A program made the position numbers and the translations under genes. Shown here piece by piece: positions 33,827 through 42,908 of a stretch of DNA of 62,652 nucleotides (position 1 is the stretch's first letter; every line of letters starts with the position of its first letter). The stretch is from Desmonostoc muscorum FACHB-395 (lineage in GTDB: Bacteria > Cyanobacteriota > Cyanobacteriia > Cyanobacteriales > Nostocaceae). The stretch spans positions 1 to 62,652 of the forward strand of contig NZ_JACJSF010000043.1 of assembly GCF_014698035.1 (NCBI RefSeq), read 5' to 3'. The notes under the pieces are model-generated. The model saw nothing but the letters and a program-made list of their open reading frames with translations. It was not told the origin of the DNA and did no database searches.

Positions 33827-36799
33827 TTAAGACTCCCCAATCAACGTAAAAGCCGCCCAATCACGAGGCTGAGGATGCTTCTTCATAGTAATGAGCATCG
33901 CATTGCGTAACGCCGCCGCCTTATCAGGATTTTTCTGCCATTGCTGATAAAACTCTGTCATTAATTCTGATGTCGGTGAATCAGGAACCGCCCACAAAGA
34001 GACAATCACACTAGACGCGCCAGCTGTAATCAAAGAACGAGATAATCCAACCACACCATCGCCTGTTATTTTGCCTCTTCCAGTGTCGCAAGCGCTCAAC
34101 ACCACTAACTCTGCGTTGATTTTTAAATCGACAATTTCCGCAGGGGTGAGTAAACCGTCATCGTTACTGGTGGGTGTAAGAGCGATCGCACTTGGTATAC
34201 TCTTATCAGCATCATCTAACAATCCATGCGTTGCTAGATGAATAATCCTCGCAGTTGATAATTTTTGTTTGAAGGCTGCTTTTGTTGCATCTTTACCAGT
34301 GATAGCTTTAGTTTTGAATAAACTTGCAACTGTCATAGCTTCCTTTTGGGCACCCAACAGTGGGTTAAGTTGCACAGGTGGAATGCCTACTTTTGGCATG
34401 ATAGGATTGCCCATAACTAACATATCTTTACCCGTAACCTTTTGGCGTTGTTGGTGTGTCAAGTCTAAAACTTGAATTGAAGGTGCAGTTAAGATAGTGT
34501 GTTTTTCGATCAGGTATTTGCCATCTTTATCTTGCAGTGCAACAAAGGGAATTAAAAACAGCGATTCGTGCGGGATAAAGATAACGTGTTCATCTGGGTT
34601 AGTGGGGAGAAGAGATGTGATGGGTTTAATTAATATCTCATGTAATTTCTGCAAATTTTGTTTTTTGGTTAATTCATTCTTGGGTTCTACCTTAACACCT
34701 CGTCCCCCAGTACCAATAGATAGACGGCTTTCGTTTACTAATTGTGTAAGTGGTGTATTTAGTGATTTGAGGTCTACTTGTTTAAAGGCAATTTTGCCAG
34801 TTGGTTTTATCACCCAGATGTATAAATTTGATTCATTCACTGAATATTGAACGAGTGTGGCATTTTGTACTTTAGAAATTTGCTGAATTTGCTCAATGTT
34901 AGGCGGTTTGATAGCTTGTTTGCTGTTAGTATTTCCAGATATCTTGGAGGCTAATAAATCAACAAAAGCTCTAGCTCGACTCCGTTCAGAAATTTCTAAT
35001 GCTGTGTTAGTTTTATTTTGGGCAATCAAGGCTTGTTGTAGAAAACGGTAGGTAAAAGCTTGTGTTTCAAAAATTGATATTTTTTGGTCGTCAGTTAATT
35101 TCTGTGTTCGCAAAGACTCCAAAACCTCAATAGCAGTAAATAGGTTTTTCTCTGCATCTGCATACCTACCCAAACTGTTGTAAACTAACCCAATATTGTT
35201 AAGAATTGTGCCTTCACCTGCTGTATCGCCGATTTTTTTGACAATAGCTAAAGCTCGCTGAAAGAACTCTAAAGCTTTAGCATACTCTCCCAGCTCGTTG
35301 TAAGTTGTGCCAATATTGTTGAGAGTTGTGCCTTCACCTGTTGTGTTACCGATTTGTTTGGCAATAGCTAAAGCTTGCTGAGAGAACTCTAAAGCTTTAG
35401 CATACTCTCCCATCTCGTTGTAAACCAGCCCAATATTATTGAGAGTTGTGCCTTCACCTGCTGTGTTACCGATTTGTTTGACAATAGCTAAAGCTTGCTG
35501 AAAGAACTCCAATGCATTGAGATACTGTTCCAGATAGTTGTAAGTTGTGCCAATATTGTTGAGAGTTGTCGCTTCACCTGCTGTATCGCCAATTTGTTTG
35601 CGAATAGCTAAAGCTTGCTGAAAGAACTCTAAAGCTTTAGCATACTGTCCCAGATCGTTGTAAACCAGCCCAATATTATTGAGAGTTTGTCCTTCACTTG
35701 CTATATCGCTGATTTGCTTGCGAATAGCTAAAGCTTGCTGAAAGAACTCTAAAGCTTTAGCATACTGTCCCAGCTCGTCGTAAACTGCCCCAATATTGTT
35801 GAGAGTTTGTCCTTCACCTGCTATATCGCCGATTTGCTTGCGAATGCCTAAAGCTTGCTGATAGTACTCAAAAGCTTTGGCATACTGTCCCTGATCGTTA
35901 TAAACTAGCCCAATATTGTTGAGAGTTCGTCCTTCACCTGCCGTATCTCTGATTTGTTTAGCAATGGTTAAAGCTTGCTGATAGTACTCAAAAGCTTTGG
36001 CATACTGTCCCTGATAGCGGTAAAGTTCGCCAATATTGTTGAGAGTTGTCCCTTGACCTACCGTATCTCCGATTTGTTTGGCAATGGTTAAAGATTGCTG
36101 ATAATACTCCAATGCTTTAGCATACTGTCCGAGATTGCCGTAAACTCCCCCAATATTGTTGAGAGTTGTCCCTTGACCTACCGTATCTCCGATTTGTTTG
36201 GCAATGGTTAAAGATTGCTGATAATACTCCAATGCTTTAGCATACTGTCCGAGATTGCCGTAAACTCCCCCAATATTGTTGAGAGTTGTCCCTTGACCTA
36301 CCGTATCTCCGATTTGTTTGGCAATGGTTAAAGATTGCTGATAATACTCCAATGCTTTAGCATACTGTCCGAGATTGTCGTAAACTTCGCCAATATTGTT
36401 GAGAGTTGTCCCTTGACCTGGTGTATCATTAATTTGTTTAGTAATGGTTAAAGCTTGCTGATAGTACTCCAATGCTTTAGCATACTGTCTCAATTGGTGG
36501 TAAACCTGCCCAATAGTGTAAAGAGTTGCACCTTCGGCTTGGCGTTGCACAATTTCTCTAACAATTACCAAAACCTGCTCCAAGGTTTTTAACGATTCTT
36601 GAAACTGACCTTGCTTAGATTGTTGAATACCTAATTCGTACAGCCGAATTGCCTCAACTTTTCGTTCTTGCGTTGTTTGCGCCTGTGCAATCAGGGTAGT
36701 TTGCACATTTCCCATTGTCTGTGATTCCGCAACGCCTACAGGCAAAGACAGGGAAAGCACTAAAGTAGCAAGAGAGAGTGATTTGAGACGGTAATGCAC
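33827..36799 (-). CDS. Exported TPR-CHAT protease
   Basis: 990 residues from the GTG at 36799, chosen because GGAGG lies about 9 bp upstream and the signal sequence (LSLATLVLSLSLPVGVA) begins right after it. An upstream GTG at 36859 would overlap the shared regulatory element. About twelve TPRs (LGQYAKALEYYQQSLTIAKQ type), linker with SERSRARAFVDLL, then CHAT with His858 (HLATHGLLDD) and Cys904 (LSACDTGRG). Two adjacent TPR units are identical at DNA level. It is separated from the CHAT-CHASE2 gene by 118 bp containing a cyanobacterial CTCTGCGCCT-type repeat. Confidence 0.88.
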   Translation of the reverse strand: MHYRLKSLSLATLVLSLSLPVGVAESQTMGNVQTTLIAQAQTTQERKVEAIRLYELGIQQSKQGQFQESLKTLEQVLVIVREIVQRQAEGATLYTIGQVYHQLRQYAKALEYYQQALTITKQINDTPGQGTTLNNIGEVYDNLGQYAKALEYYQQSLTIAKQIGDTVGQGTTLNNIGGVYGNLGQYAKALEYYQQSLTIAKQIGDTVGQGTTLNNIGGVYGNLGQYAKALEYYQQSLTIAKQIGDTVGQGTTLNNIGELYRYQGQYAKAFEYYQQALTIAKQIRDTAGEGRTLNNIGLVYNDQGQYAKAFEYYQQALGIRKQIGDIAGEGQTLNNIGAVYDELGQYAKALEFFQQALAIRKQISDIASEGQTLNNIGLVYNDLGQYAKALEFFQQALAIRKQIGDTAGEATTLNNIGTTYNYLEQYLNALEFFQQALAIVKQIGNTAGEGTTLNNIGLVYNEMGEYAKALEFSQQALAIAKQIGNTTGEGTTLNNIGTTYNELGEYAKALEFFQRALAIVKKIGDTAGEGTILNNIGLVYNSLGRYADAEKNLFTAIEVLESLRTQKLTDDQKISIFETQAFTYRFLQQALIAQNKTNTALEISERSRARAFVDLLASKISGNTNSKQAIKPPNIEQIQQISKVQNATLVQYSVNESNLYIWVIKPTGKIAFKQVDLKSLNTPLTQLVNESRLSIGTGGRGVKVEPKNELTKKQNLQKLHEILIKPITSLLPTNPDEHVIFIPHESLFLIPFVALQDKDGKYLIEKHTILTAPSIQVLDLTHQQRQKVTGKDMLVMGNPIMPKVGIPPVQLNPLLGAQKEAMTVASLFKTKAITGKDATKAAFKQKLSTARIIHLATHGLLDDADKSIPSAIALTPTSNDDGLLTPAEIVDLKINAELVVLSACDTGRGKITGDGVVGLSRSLITAGASSVIVSLWAVPDSPTSELMTEFYQQWQKNPDKAAALRNAMLITMKKHPQPRDWAAFTLIGES
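36061..36377 (-). repeat. Perfect 120-bp tandem duplication in a TPR array
   Basis: Bases 36061-36180 and 36181-36300 are identical, and the copy starting at 36301 is identical up to about 36377. The period is exactly 40 codons. This marks very recent expansion of the array. Confidence 0.95.
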
Positions 36800-36846
36800 G
36801 AGAAGCAGTCCTCCAAGCAGGGTGAGAGTATTTAGTGGCTGATTAT

Positions 36847-36880
36847 CTATATCTCTCACGCTTGGGGAGGTTATGCAAAA
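36847..36880 (-). promoter_or_regulatory. Shared upstream element, copy 4
   Basis: Minus strand: TTTTGCATAACCTC, CCCAAGCGTG, AGAGATATAGATA. It lies about 48-80 bp upstream of the GTG at 36799 of the TPR-CHAT gene. Confidence 0.55.
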
Positions 36881-36904
36881 ATTTTGGGTGGTGAAAGCAT
36901 TATT

Positions 36905-37168
36905 ATGGGGAAAAAGAACCTAGTATCGCTGTTTATGAATCTACTAGCCGTCACAAGTTTGAATAAGCTGTCTCTTCATGTTCTGATTGAACAGGCATCA
37001 TCGGGGCATTTTATCGCATCAGTGCCAGAGTTGCGTAATTGTGTGGCTGAAATTGAAAATCGTTCAGATGCGTCCCCCTTTGGGGTTGCCGAAGGCATCG
37101 CCATTGTACAGCAGCAAATCAAAACTAAACTAGCAAATATTTGTCACCTCTTTATACCCAAAAGTTAG
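36905..37168 (+). pseudogene. HicB-like fragment
   Basis: The frame encodes LSLHVLIEQASSGHFIASV and PELRNCVAEIENRSDA, the pattern of HicB-type antitoxin or UPF0150 domains. It is broken by a short palindromic insert (CCCCCTTTGGGG, about 37073-37085) that adds SPFGVAEG, then continues IAIVQQQIKTKLANI before running out of homology. No toxin gene is next to it. Probably a remnant. Confidence 0.4.
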
Positions 37169-37380
37169 CAGAAGCAACAGACCAAGGAGTTCAGCAAGGA
37201 CAGCGTGTAGTTGTAGAAAAATTACTCAAAGCTCGTTTTGGTGAATTAGATGAGCAATTATCTAGAATTATTGAGCCTCTATTGTCATTAACACCTGAAG
37301 ATTTAACTTCTTTGCTACTCCAATTACCACAATTATCTCGTGAGGAATTGTTAACAAGATTTGCTGAACAGCCATCATGA
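37141..37380 (+). pseudogene. C-terminal fragment of a DUF4351 protein
   Basis: About 79 residues with GQRVVVEKLLKARFGELDE and LSREELLTRFAEQ, typical of the DUF4351 tail of Rpn/PD-(D/E)XK nuclease-like proteins. The nuclease part is missing and only a TTG start is present, so it is likely a decayed remnant abutting the HicB-like fragment. Confidence 0.5.
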
Positions 37381-37432
37381 GAAAGTTAAGAGTTGATTTT
37401 AAATCAAAAATTAGGGTGTGTTATGGCGTTAG

Positions 37433-37466
37433 CCTAACGCACCGTGTTGTATAGCGGTGCGTTAGG
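37433..37466. repeat. Perfect 12-bp hairpin repeat
   Basis: CCTAACGCACCG (37433-37444) and its complement (37455-37466) with a 10-base loop. This GTGCGTTAGG hairpin type is widespread in cyanobacteria. It lies past the end of the DUF1822 gene (stop at 37552), without a U-run, so it is not called as a terminator. Confidence 0.65.
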
Positions 37467-37551
37467 TGCTTGACCAAAATTTATCGTAACCGACTATATA
37501 GATTAACACCTATACACAAAATATTTGTTACCAAAAATGTAACCGGAGAAA

Positions 37552-38898
37552 CTAAACCGATCGCCTGGGAGAAAATGTAAATGGAGGTAAGTTTACCTCA
37601 ACACCATCTGTTAAACTTACACTCACCAAAAACTTCTCATCCCAATTCCCCACCACACGCGTAAATAAATAAGAATCACCCTGTTGTGGATTTATACCCC
37701 GTTCTACTAAAACCCCAGTTTGGTCACTCACCCGCAGTTTTAAATCAGCTGGTAAACCTGTGTGAGAAGCTGTACCAAGAACTAACAATAATGTCCACAA
37801 ATTCGGTTCTGATTCTGCTAACAAATGCCAAGTTACAGCATACAACCGCAGTGGAATTGCTGTTAAGAGAAAATCTTGATACGCACCCCGCGCCACAGCC
37901 GGAATTTCTAAACCTCGCTGCTGAAGTTGGTTAATAATGGCTGGAAACTCTTCTGTTGGACTTCGCATGGCCGCCGTTGGTGTCAAACTTGGCAATAATC
38001 GCCAAGAAAATTCCTCTGCTAATTCATCTAATTCATCCCACAACCAACGTCCCACATTCAGCGCTGGCTCTGTCAACAATTTCAGTAAATCTTTTAAGCT
38101 GTCATTAACTGAAGACGTGTGTGTTTGCTGCTGTAAATTATCCATCCAATTCAGCAACTCTGGATGAGTCAACACTACCTTTCCCTCTTCCCAAGTTAAT
38201 ACTTGCCATAGTTCTGTTCCAGGCGAGCGCAATTGGGGTAATAATGTTAGTAAGTCATTTTGGATTGTCGATAAAATCTGGGTATTTTCGCTTTTAGCTG
38301 GTAAAGCAATTGTCTCTGGTTCTAAACAACGCAAGTATAACAATAAGCGGTCTAGATTATTCTCAAATAAACTCACAGGTATTTGATAATTCCAATCTGC
38401 TGATGATTGGAAATTAACTGTTGTCTGATGTTCTTTTAACTGCTGATAGGATAAAAATCCCGAAATCATTGCTATATCTTCTTCTTCTAAAACTTCCACC
38501 AACACATAAAAATGAGCAATATATTCTGGTAAGTCTACAACTGCTTGCGGTAAATAAATTTGATCATCAGTCAGACTACCAGTGGTAATTAAACAAACTT
38601 TAAATTTACCTACCTGTAAATTTGCCACAGCCGCGATCGCCTTTGCAAGGGCTGGCTGGAAAGTTGTACATCTTTCTCGGTTAATTATCAGAGAAATTGC
38701 CCGTGATGCTAACCATTCTTCAAAAGCGCATAACGCCAAAGCATGAATATAAGTTTGCCACTGCTGAGACGAATTTTTGATTTTACTACTGAGTTCTACT
38801 GCTTGAGTAATTTGATCGCCAGATAGAGTAATGGCATCTGTTGGTAAAGATTCAAAATTTAGCCACATCTGCGGAGTAGTTTTGGATAAATTAGTCAT
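37552..38898 (-). CDS. DUF1822 family protein
   Basis: 448 residues, no signal peptide. The N-terminal WLNFESLPTDAITLSGDQ, the central YLPQAVVDLPEYIAHFYVLVEV and the C-terminal DQTGVLVERGINPQQGDSYL with FLVSVSLTDG match the DUF1822 family, which is essentially cyanobacterial and often sits beside CHAT, CHASE2 and DUF928 genes. Molecular function is unknown. Its ATG overlaps the stop of the preceding gene by 4 bp (ATGA at 38895-38898), indicating translational coupling. Confidence 0.75.
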   Translation of the reverse strand: MTNLSKTTPQMWLNFESLPTDAITLSGDQITQAVELSSKIKNSSQQWQTYIHALALCAFEEWLASRAISLIINRERCTTFQPALAKAIAAVANLQVGKFKVCLITTGSLTDDQIYLPQAVVDLPEYIAHFYVLVEVLEEEDIAMISGFLSYQQLKEHQTTVNFQSSADWNYQIPVSLFENNLDRLLLYLRCLEPETIALPAKSENTQILSTIQNDLLTLLPQLRSPGTELWQVLTWEEGKVVLTHPELLNWMDNLQQQTHTSSVNDSLKDLLKLLTEPALNVGRWLWDELDELAEEFSWRLLPSLTPTAAMRSPTEEFPAIINQLQQRGLEIPAVARGAYQDFLLTAIPLRLYAVTWHLLAESEPNLWTLLLVLGTASHTGLPADLKLRVSDQTGVLVERGINPQQGDSYLFTRVVGNWDEKFLVSVSLTDGVEVNLPPFTFSPRRSV

Positions 38899-40346
38899 AT
38901 TTCCTCATTAAGCGAATCGAGATAACGGCAGAGTCTTTCACTAAACAGACCATTTTCTATTGTGTTTGTTTTTGCTGTTTGAGATTGATTTCCTGCTTCT
39001 TTTATAACCTGAGTAATTTGTTCGTCAAGAGCAAGTTTAATTTGCTGTTCTAAAGTTATCAGCCTGTCTGGGTGAGAGTAGTTTTTTGCCAAATCCAAAA
39101 CGCGATCACATAATAATAATAAAAGCTGTTGTCTGACATCAGCACGAAATTCTTTGAGTTTTAGCAAACGAGTTACTGCATCTTGGGCGCGTAATCCCAC
39201 GCTGTCAGCAATTTCTGTCATGCGTAAATTTTGACAGTGAAATAACTTGAGTGCTTGCAAAAACTTTTTGGCTTTTTCACCCTTTTTCTGTTGTAATATA
39301 TTTATCCGTGATTGAGTCACTATAGCCAATGCTTGTTCTAAACAAGCCAGAAATTGGGGGCGATATAATTGCAAAAATTCTGTTTGTTCATCTTCATTAT
39401 CTAACGCTTTGCTAGTGTCAGTATACTCATCACTACTAATAGTATCTAGAGATTTTGTCGGTAAAGACCCACTCCGCATACAAATCCGGTATTCCCTTAA
39501 TTGAGTTGCTAGTTTTTGTAGTAGTGTCATCACAGTCTCACTCTTAAGAGTTTGACTTTGGAAGAGAGTGGCGATTTGTTGTAGTTGTTGAGTTGTCGGT
39601 GCGCTACATTTACCAACAATTCCTTGCAATCGCTGTTGCAGACGCGCTGTCCGATAAACAGCATGGTAGCTTTCTAAAAGCTGTTGTGCTTGTTGAATTT
39701 CTGGAGGTGTTAAAGCGTAAAATTCTCTGAAAATGCGCTCTAGCTGTTGAGGCCGAGTATCATTGAGAATTGCCCAGTCACTCACCATGTAAACTCCACA
39801 CTCCAGCAAAAATTGATTGAGTGCAGCATCGTGTTTGACTCTGGTAGTTGTCCAGGTTGTGAGACTGCTTTGTTGTGGGTTAAAACTCTGCAAAATCTTT
39901 TGAGAAAGAGATTGATAAGTGCCATTCGGTTGTAGCCTGCCATCATCATCTAGGACGTAAGGCAGCAAATCAGTACAACTGAAACCGTGAACACTCCCAA
40001 AATTGGCTGCCAATTGTAAGCAAACTTGCTCAATTTGCCAAGATATAAAACACAATAGACAACGTTGCGCTAACAAACATCTATCAGCAGGCGCATCCCG
40101 CGATAGTTGCAGCAGTTGGAGTTGAATTTCTGCATCTGGGACATGATGACGATCTGTATTATCTGCGATGGCGTTCCCCCCACCAGAGGCGATCGCTGGG
40201 AACACATCTACAAAAAACGCCTTAGCTGGGCTAATTTCCTGAACCTGTCGCCGTCCCGCCCCATCAATTTTCACTAGTTGCCAATATCGTGATGCCACAC
40301 CCATAAGTATTTGAACTAAACCATCAATAGCAGTATCACCTGACAT
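38895..40346 (-). CDS. Uncharacterised protein with possible sigma-like HTH
   Basis: 483 residues, soluble, no signal peptide. I do not recognise the family with certainty. The N-terminal half is Gln/Leu-rich and helical with several Cys. Near residues 375-400, NLRMTEIADSVGLRAQDAV and TRLLKLKEFR look like a helix-turn-helix of the sigma region 4 type. In other cyanobacteria, genes ahead of DUF1822-CHASE2-DUF928 operons can be sigma-like, which supports a regulatory role but does not prove it. It is the first gene of the 38-kb minus-strand block and is coupled to the DUF1822 gene. Confidence 0.5.
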   Translation of the reverse strand: MSGDTAIDGLVQILMGVASRYWQLVKIDGAGRRQVQEISPAKAFFVDVFPAIASGGGNAIADNTDRHHVPDAEIQLQLLQLSRDAPADRCLLAQRCLLCFISWQIEQVCLQLAANFGSVHGFSCTDLLPYVLDDDGRLQPNGTYQSLSQKILQSFNPQQSSLTTWTTTRVKHDAALNQFLLECGVYMVSDWAILNDTRPQQLERIFREFYALTPPEIQQAQQLLESYHAVYRTARLQQRLQGIVGKCSAPTTQQLQQIATLFQSQTLKSETVMTLLQKLATQLREYRICMRSGSLPTKSLDTISSDEYTDTSKALDNEDEQTEFLQLYRPQFLACLEQALAIVTQSRINILQQKKGEKAKKFLQALKLFHCQNLRMTEIADSVGLRAQDAVTRLLKLKEFRADVRQQLLLLLCDRVLDLAKNYSHPDRLITLEQQIKLALDEQITQVIKEAGNQSQTAKTNTIENGLFSERLCRYLDSLNEEI

Positions 40347-40743
40347 TGGTTCTTAATTCCAGACTCACTTACCTTATGCAGTTTTAGCTTGTATGGCAAA
40401 AACTCATTGAGGACAAAAACTTAGGATCTTAAAACTGTAAGGTAATTTTGCGTGCGTTGGCGGATGAGACGAGATTGAGCAAACCAGAATTTTTGCATAC
40501 CCTCCCAAGTACCTGGAGATATATAAAAACAGAGGCAGTAAAAATTTCCCTATCAATACTGATTCATCGCTATTAAATAAGTCGGTGGGAAAAAACATAA
40601 CTATGTGTTTTGAAAGATAAACAAGGCTAAAACCTTCTTCCCTCCTGCTCGGTTGTTGAGCGTAGTCGAAACACTGCCTTCTCCCTTATCCCAACTACAA
40701 ATATTTACGCCATTCCACTTACTTAGAAGCAATTAATGCAACT
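40347..40743. other. Divergent intergenic region
   Basis: 397 bp between the sigma-like gene (minus) and the HTH gene (plus). It holds one copy of the shared upstream element in plus orientation (40491-40526) and a GTTGAGCGTAGTCGAAAC-type cyanobacterial repeat near 40655. No gene is seen. Confidence 0.6.
40491..40526 (+). promoter_or_regulatory. Shared upstream element, plus-strand copy
   Basis: Plus strand: TTTTGCATACCCTC, CCAAGTACCTG, GAGATATATA. It points to the HTH gene 218 bp downstream. Alternatively it is read divergently as an operator for the minus-strand block that starts at 40346. Confidence 0.5.
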
Positions 40744-41268
40744 ATGCCGCAAGCAAACAATCTATTTGTTTCTCTCAATTGCACGTCAGTTAAACAGGAA
40801 ATGATATTAACACCTTTTCAGCGCCAATTTTTACTCAGATGTCTCACACCAGATTTACGTCCAGAGTACCGTTGTCGGATTGAAATTATGCTCATGGTAG
40901 ATGCAGGACAATCTCAAGCACAAATTTGCCAGACACTGGAATGTTCTCAAGACACAGCACGTTATTGGATAGCTATGGCACGTGCTGGGAAAGCACATCT
41001 CTGGAATGAACCTCCTATCGGTAGACCCAAAACAATAAATGAGCAATATCTCAATAGGCTACAAGAATTGATGAATCACACTCCCCGTGACTACGGCTAT
41101 GCCTTCAAACGCTGGACAGGAAAATGGTTAAGTAAGCATTTAGCAAAAGAATTGGGTATTGAGGTGAGCGATCGCTATGTCAACCAGTTATTAAAACGAA
41201 TGGGGCTTTCTACTTGTCCAAAACCTAATACTATAGAAAGTTCTGCTAATAGCATAAACAATAAATGA
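40744..41268 (+). CDS. Small helix-turn-helix protein, IS630-like
   Basis: 174 residues. Residues about 45-85 (RIEIMLMVDAGQSQAQICQ, LECSQDTARYW) form a homeodomain-like helix-turn-helix. A second DNA-binding-like part (about 115-160) has DRYVNQLLKRMGLS, as in the winged helix of IS630-type transposases. No DDE catalytic domain follows, so it is either a stand-alone regulator or the N-terminal part of a decayed transposase. No inverted repeats were found around it. A first-codon alternative is the Met at 40801. Confidence 0.65.
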   Translation: MPQANNLFVSLNCTSVKQEMILTPFQRQFLLRCLTPDLRPEYRCRIEIMLMVDAGQSQAQICQTLECSQDTARYWIAMARAGKAHLWNEPPIGRPKTINEQYLNRLQELMNHTPRDYGYAFKRWTGKWLSKHLAKELGIEVSDRYVNQLLKRMGLSTCPKPNTIESSANSINNK

Positions 41269-41292
41269 GAAATAAATTTAGTATTTATTTCT
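41268..41292 (+). terminator. AT-rich hairpin after the HTH gene
   Basis: AGAAATAAAT (41268-41277) and ATTTATTTCT (41283-41292) form a perfect 10-bp stem with a 5-base loop directly at the stop codon. The stem is A-T rich and has no clean U-run, so termination is weakly supported. Confidence 0.35.
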
Positions 41293-41875
41293 AAAATAAT
41301 AGTTCAAAATAGCTAAATAGAGTCTTCTCTCAGAGTATGTGTTGAAACTCTCAGAATGTATAGTTTTGCCATCTTAACTGGGATGAACTCCAACAAAAAA
41401 GAAGATTTTAACTATATAGTGAGATATTTTATTATGCTATACATGAGAGCGAAAGACACTTTTAAAGCATTATCTAATTAAAATCATGTAAATTTCTAGA
41501 ATTTTAGACTTAATAAATCAGGAAAAAAGTCTCCACTTAAATTCTCAAATAATTGATAGAAATATTGCTTATTCATAAAAAAGCATTTAAATTAAAAATA
41601 TAGTCTACTTGTTCAGTTGGGCATCAACTTGATAGAGATTAAGTGATTATTAACTCCTTGGTCTTCATGGATAAAAACAGGCTAATTATCAGGCTACTTA
41701 CCTGCAAGCTTATTTTATTTTTATCCCTATCAATGCTTACATAAAAGTAGTTTACTATCGGTATTCCAAGTCTTAATTAACAGAGTAGTGGCTGATTACT
41801 GGGAAAATCAGAATTCCTATAACATTCGATAGTTTCTTGACTTATTGTTGTCTAAAAATACGCGAGGTTGTTTTT
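41293..41875. other. AT-rich gene-free region
   Basis: About 580 bp with no convincing gene. An Alu-like restriction to AT-rich sequence and no repeats stand out. GAGG at 41863-41866, about 9 bp ahead of the ATG at 41876, is the likely ribosome-binding site of the next gene. Confidence 0.5.
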
Positions 41876-42691
41876 ATGCAGTTTACAAAAGAGCAAGTTA
41901 ATAGTTACAATGAAAATGGATTTTTGTTTTTAGAAAACTATTTTTCAAAAGCGGAAATTGACTATATTACAACTCAGATTCCTAGTTTATTGTCTGAAGA
42001 TACACCACGAAGAATCTTAGAAAATAATGGCGCTGTTCGTAGTATTCTTGCTCCAAATACTACAAATAAGGTATTTCAGCGTCTTTTACAGCTATCGAAG
42101 CTTGTCAAACCAAGTATGCAACTTTTAGGAAGTGAGGTATATGTATATCAGTATAAGATTAACGTTAAGGCAGCATTAGAGGGAGATAAATGGGACTGGC
42201 ATCAAGACTTTTTATATTGGCATAAAGAAGATGGAATGCCAAGATCACAGGCATTGAGCGTTGCAATTTTCTTACAAGAGGCAAATGACTTTAATGGGCC
42301 ACTACTATTTATTCCTGGATCACATAAAGAAGGAATGGTAGATTTGAATGTTCGTAAAAAATATTTAAATAATCCCTTATGGACAGCAACATTCTCGGCA
42401 GATTTAAAGTATGAAGTTGATAAAAGCTTCTTTGAGAGATTACTCAATAAGTATGAAATTTTCGCAGCTAAAGGCGCAGCCGGATCTGTTTTATTTTTTG
42501 ATTCTAATGTTTTTCATGGTTCTACAAATAATATGTCTGCTAAAGATAGAACCAACATTCTTATTACGTATAACAGTCTTGAAAACGCACCTCCTACTGC
42601 TAAGAATCCACGTTTAGAGTTTATTGCTAGCCTTAACTGTAATTCAGTCATATCTATGCCAGATAATTTTTTATTTGAAGATGTAGTTTAA
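41876..42691 (+). CDS. Phytanoyl-CoA dioxygenase (PhyH) family oxygenase
   Basis: 271 residues from the ATG at 41876, preferred over an upstream ATG at 41837 because MQFTKEQVNSYNENGFLFLE is the family's usual beginning and GAGG precedes it. These are Fe(II)/2-oxoglutarate hydroxylases, usually acting on small molecules or side chains. The iron ligands are visible: His109 and Asp111 in WDWHQDFLYW and His214 in VFHGSTNN. A 2-oxoglutarate-binding Arg is plausible in AKDRTNILITYN. Two EamA transporters follow on the same strand. The substrate is not known; a secondary-metabolite or amino-acid hydroxylation plus export unit is a guess. Confidence 0.85.
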   Translation: MQFTKEQVNSYNENGFLFLENYFSKAEIDYITTQIPSLLSEDTPRRILENNGAVRSILAPNTTNKVFQRLLQLSKLVKPSMQLLGSEVYVYQYKINVKAALEGDKWDWHQDFLYWHKEDGMPRSQALSVAIFLQEANDFNGPLLFIPGSHKEGMVDLNVRKKYLNNPLWTATFSADLKYEVDKSFFERLLNKYEIFAAKGAAGSVLFFDSNVFHGSTNNMSAKDRTNILITYNSLENAPPTAKNPRLEFIASLNCNSVISMPDNFLFEDVV

Positions 42692-42820
42692 CCGTTCATG
42701 GGGGTAAGAAGTTAATAGGGTTTGAGCCACTATCAAGACTTTGAGTTGGAGGAAAACAGGCTAAATCATCCCACTAATTTGCCTGTAACCCTTATTCCCT
42801 CGTTACCCCCGTAAACGGTT
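42690..42820. repeat. MITE-like element with 18-bp imperfect inverted ends
   Basis: AACCGTTCATGGGGGTAA (42690-42707) and TTACCCCCGTAAACGGTT (42803-42820) are inverted copies with about three mismatches, enclosing about 95 bp with no gene. It begins at the stop codon of the PhyH gene. A target duplication is not evident. Confidence 0.45.
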
Positions 42821-42908
42821 ACAACTGTTATGTAGTAGCTTCAACCTCTCTTACCGCTTCACCCTCTGTACCACCTAGTAATCTGCCAACCCAAAAATGT
42901 TAGGTGGG

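Noticed and set aside
2389..36799. Type III-E CRISPR-linked TPR-CHAT (craspase)
   Set aside because: No Cas7-11-like effector and no CRISPR array are present, and most of these CHAT proteins have export signals.
36800..36859. Upstream GTG start of the TPR-CHAT gene
   Set aside because: It overlaps the shared upstream element and lacks the ribosome-binding site found ahead of 36799.
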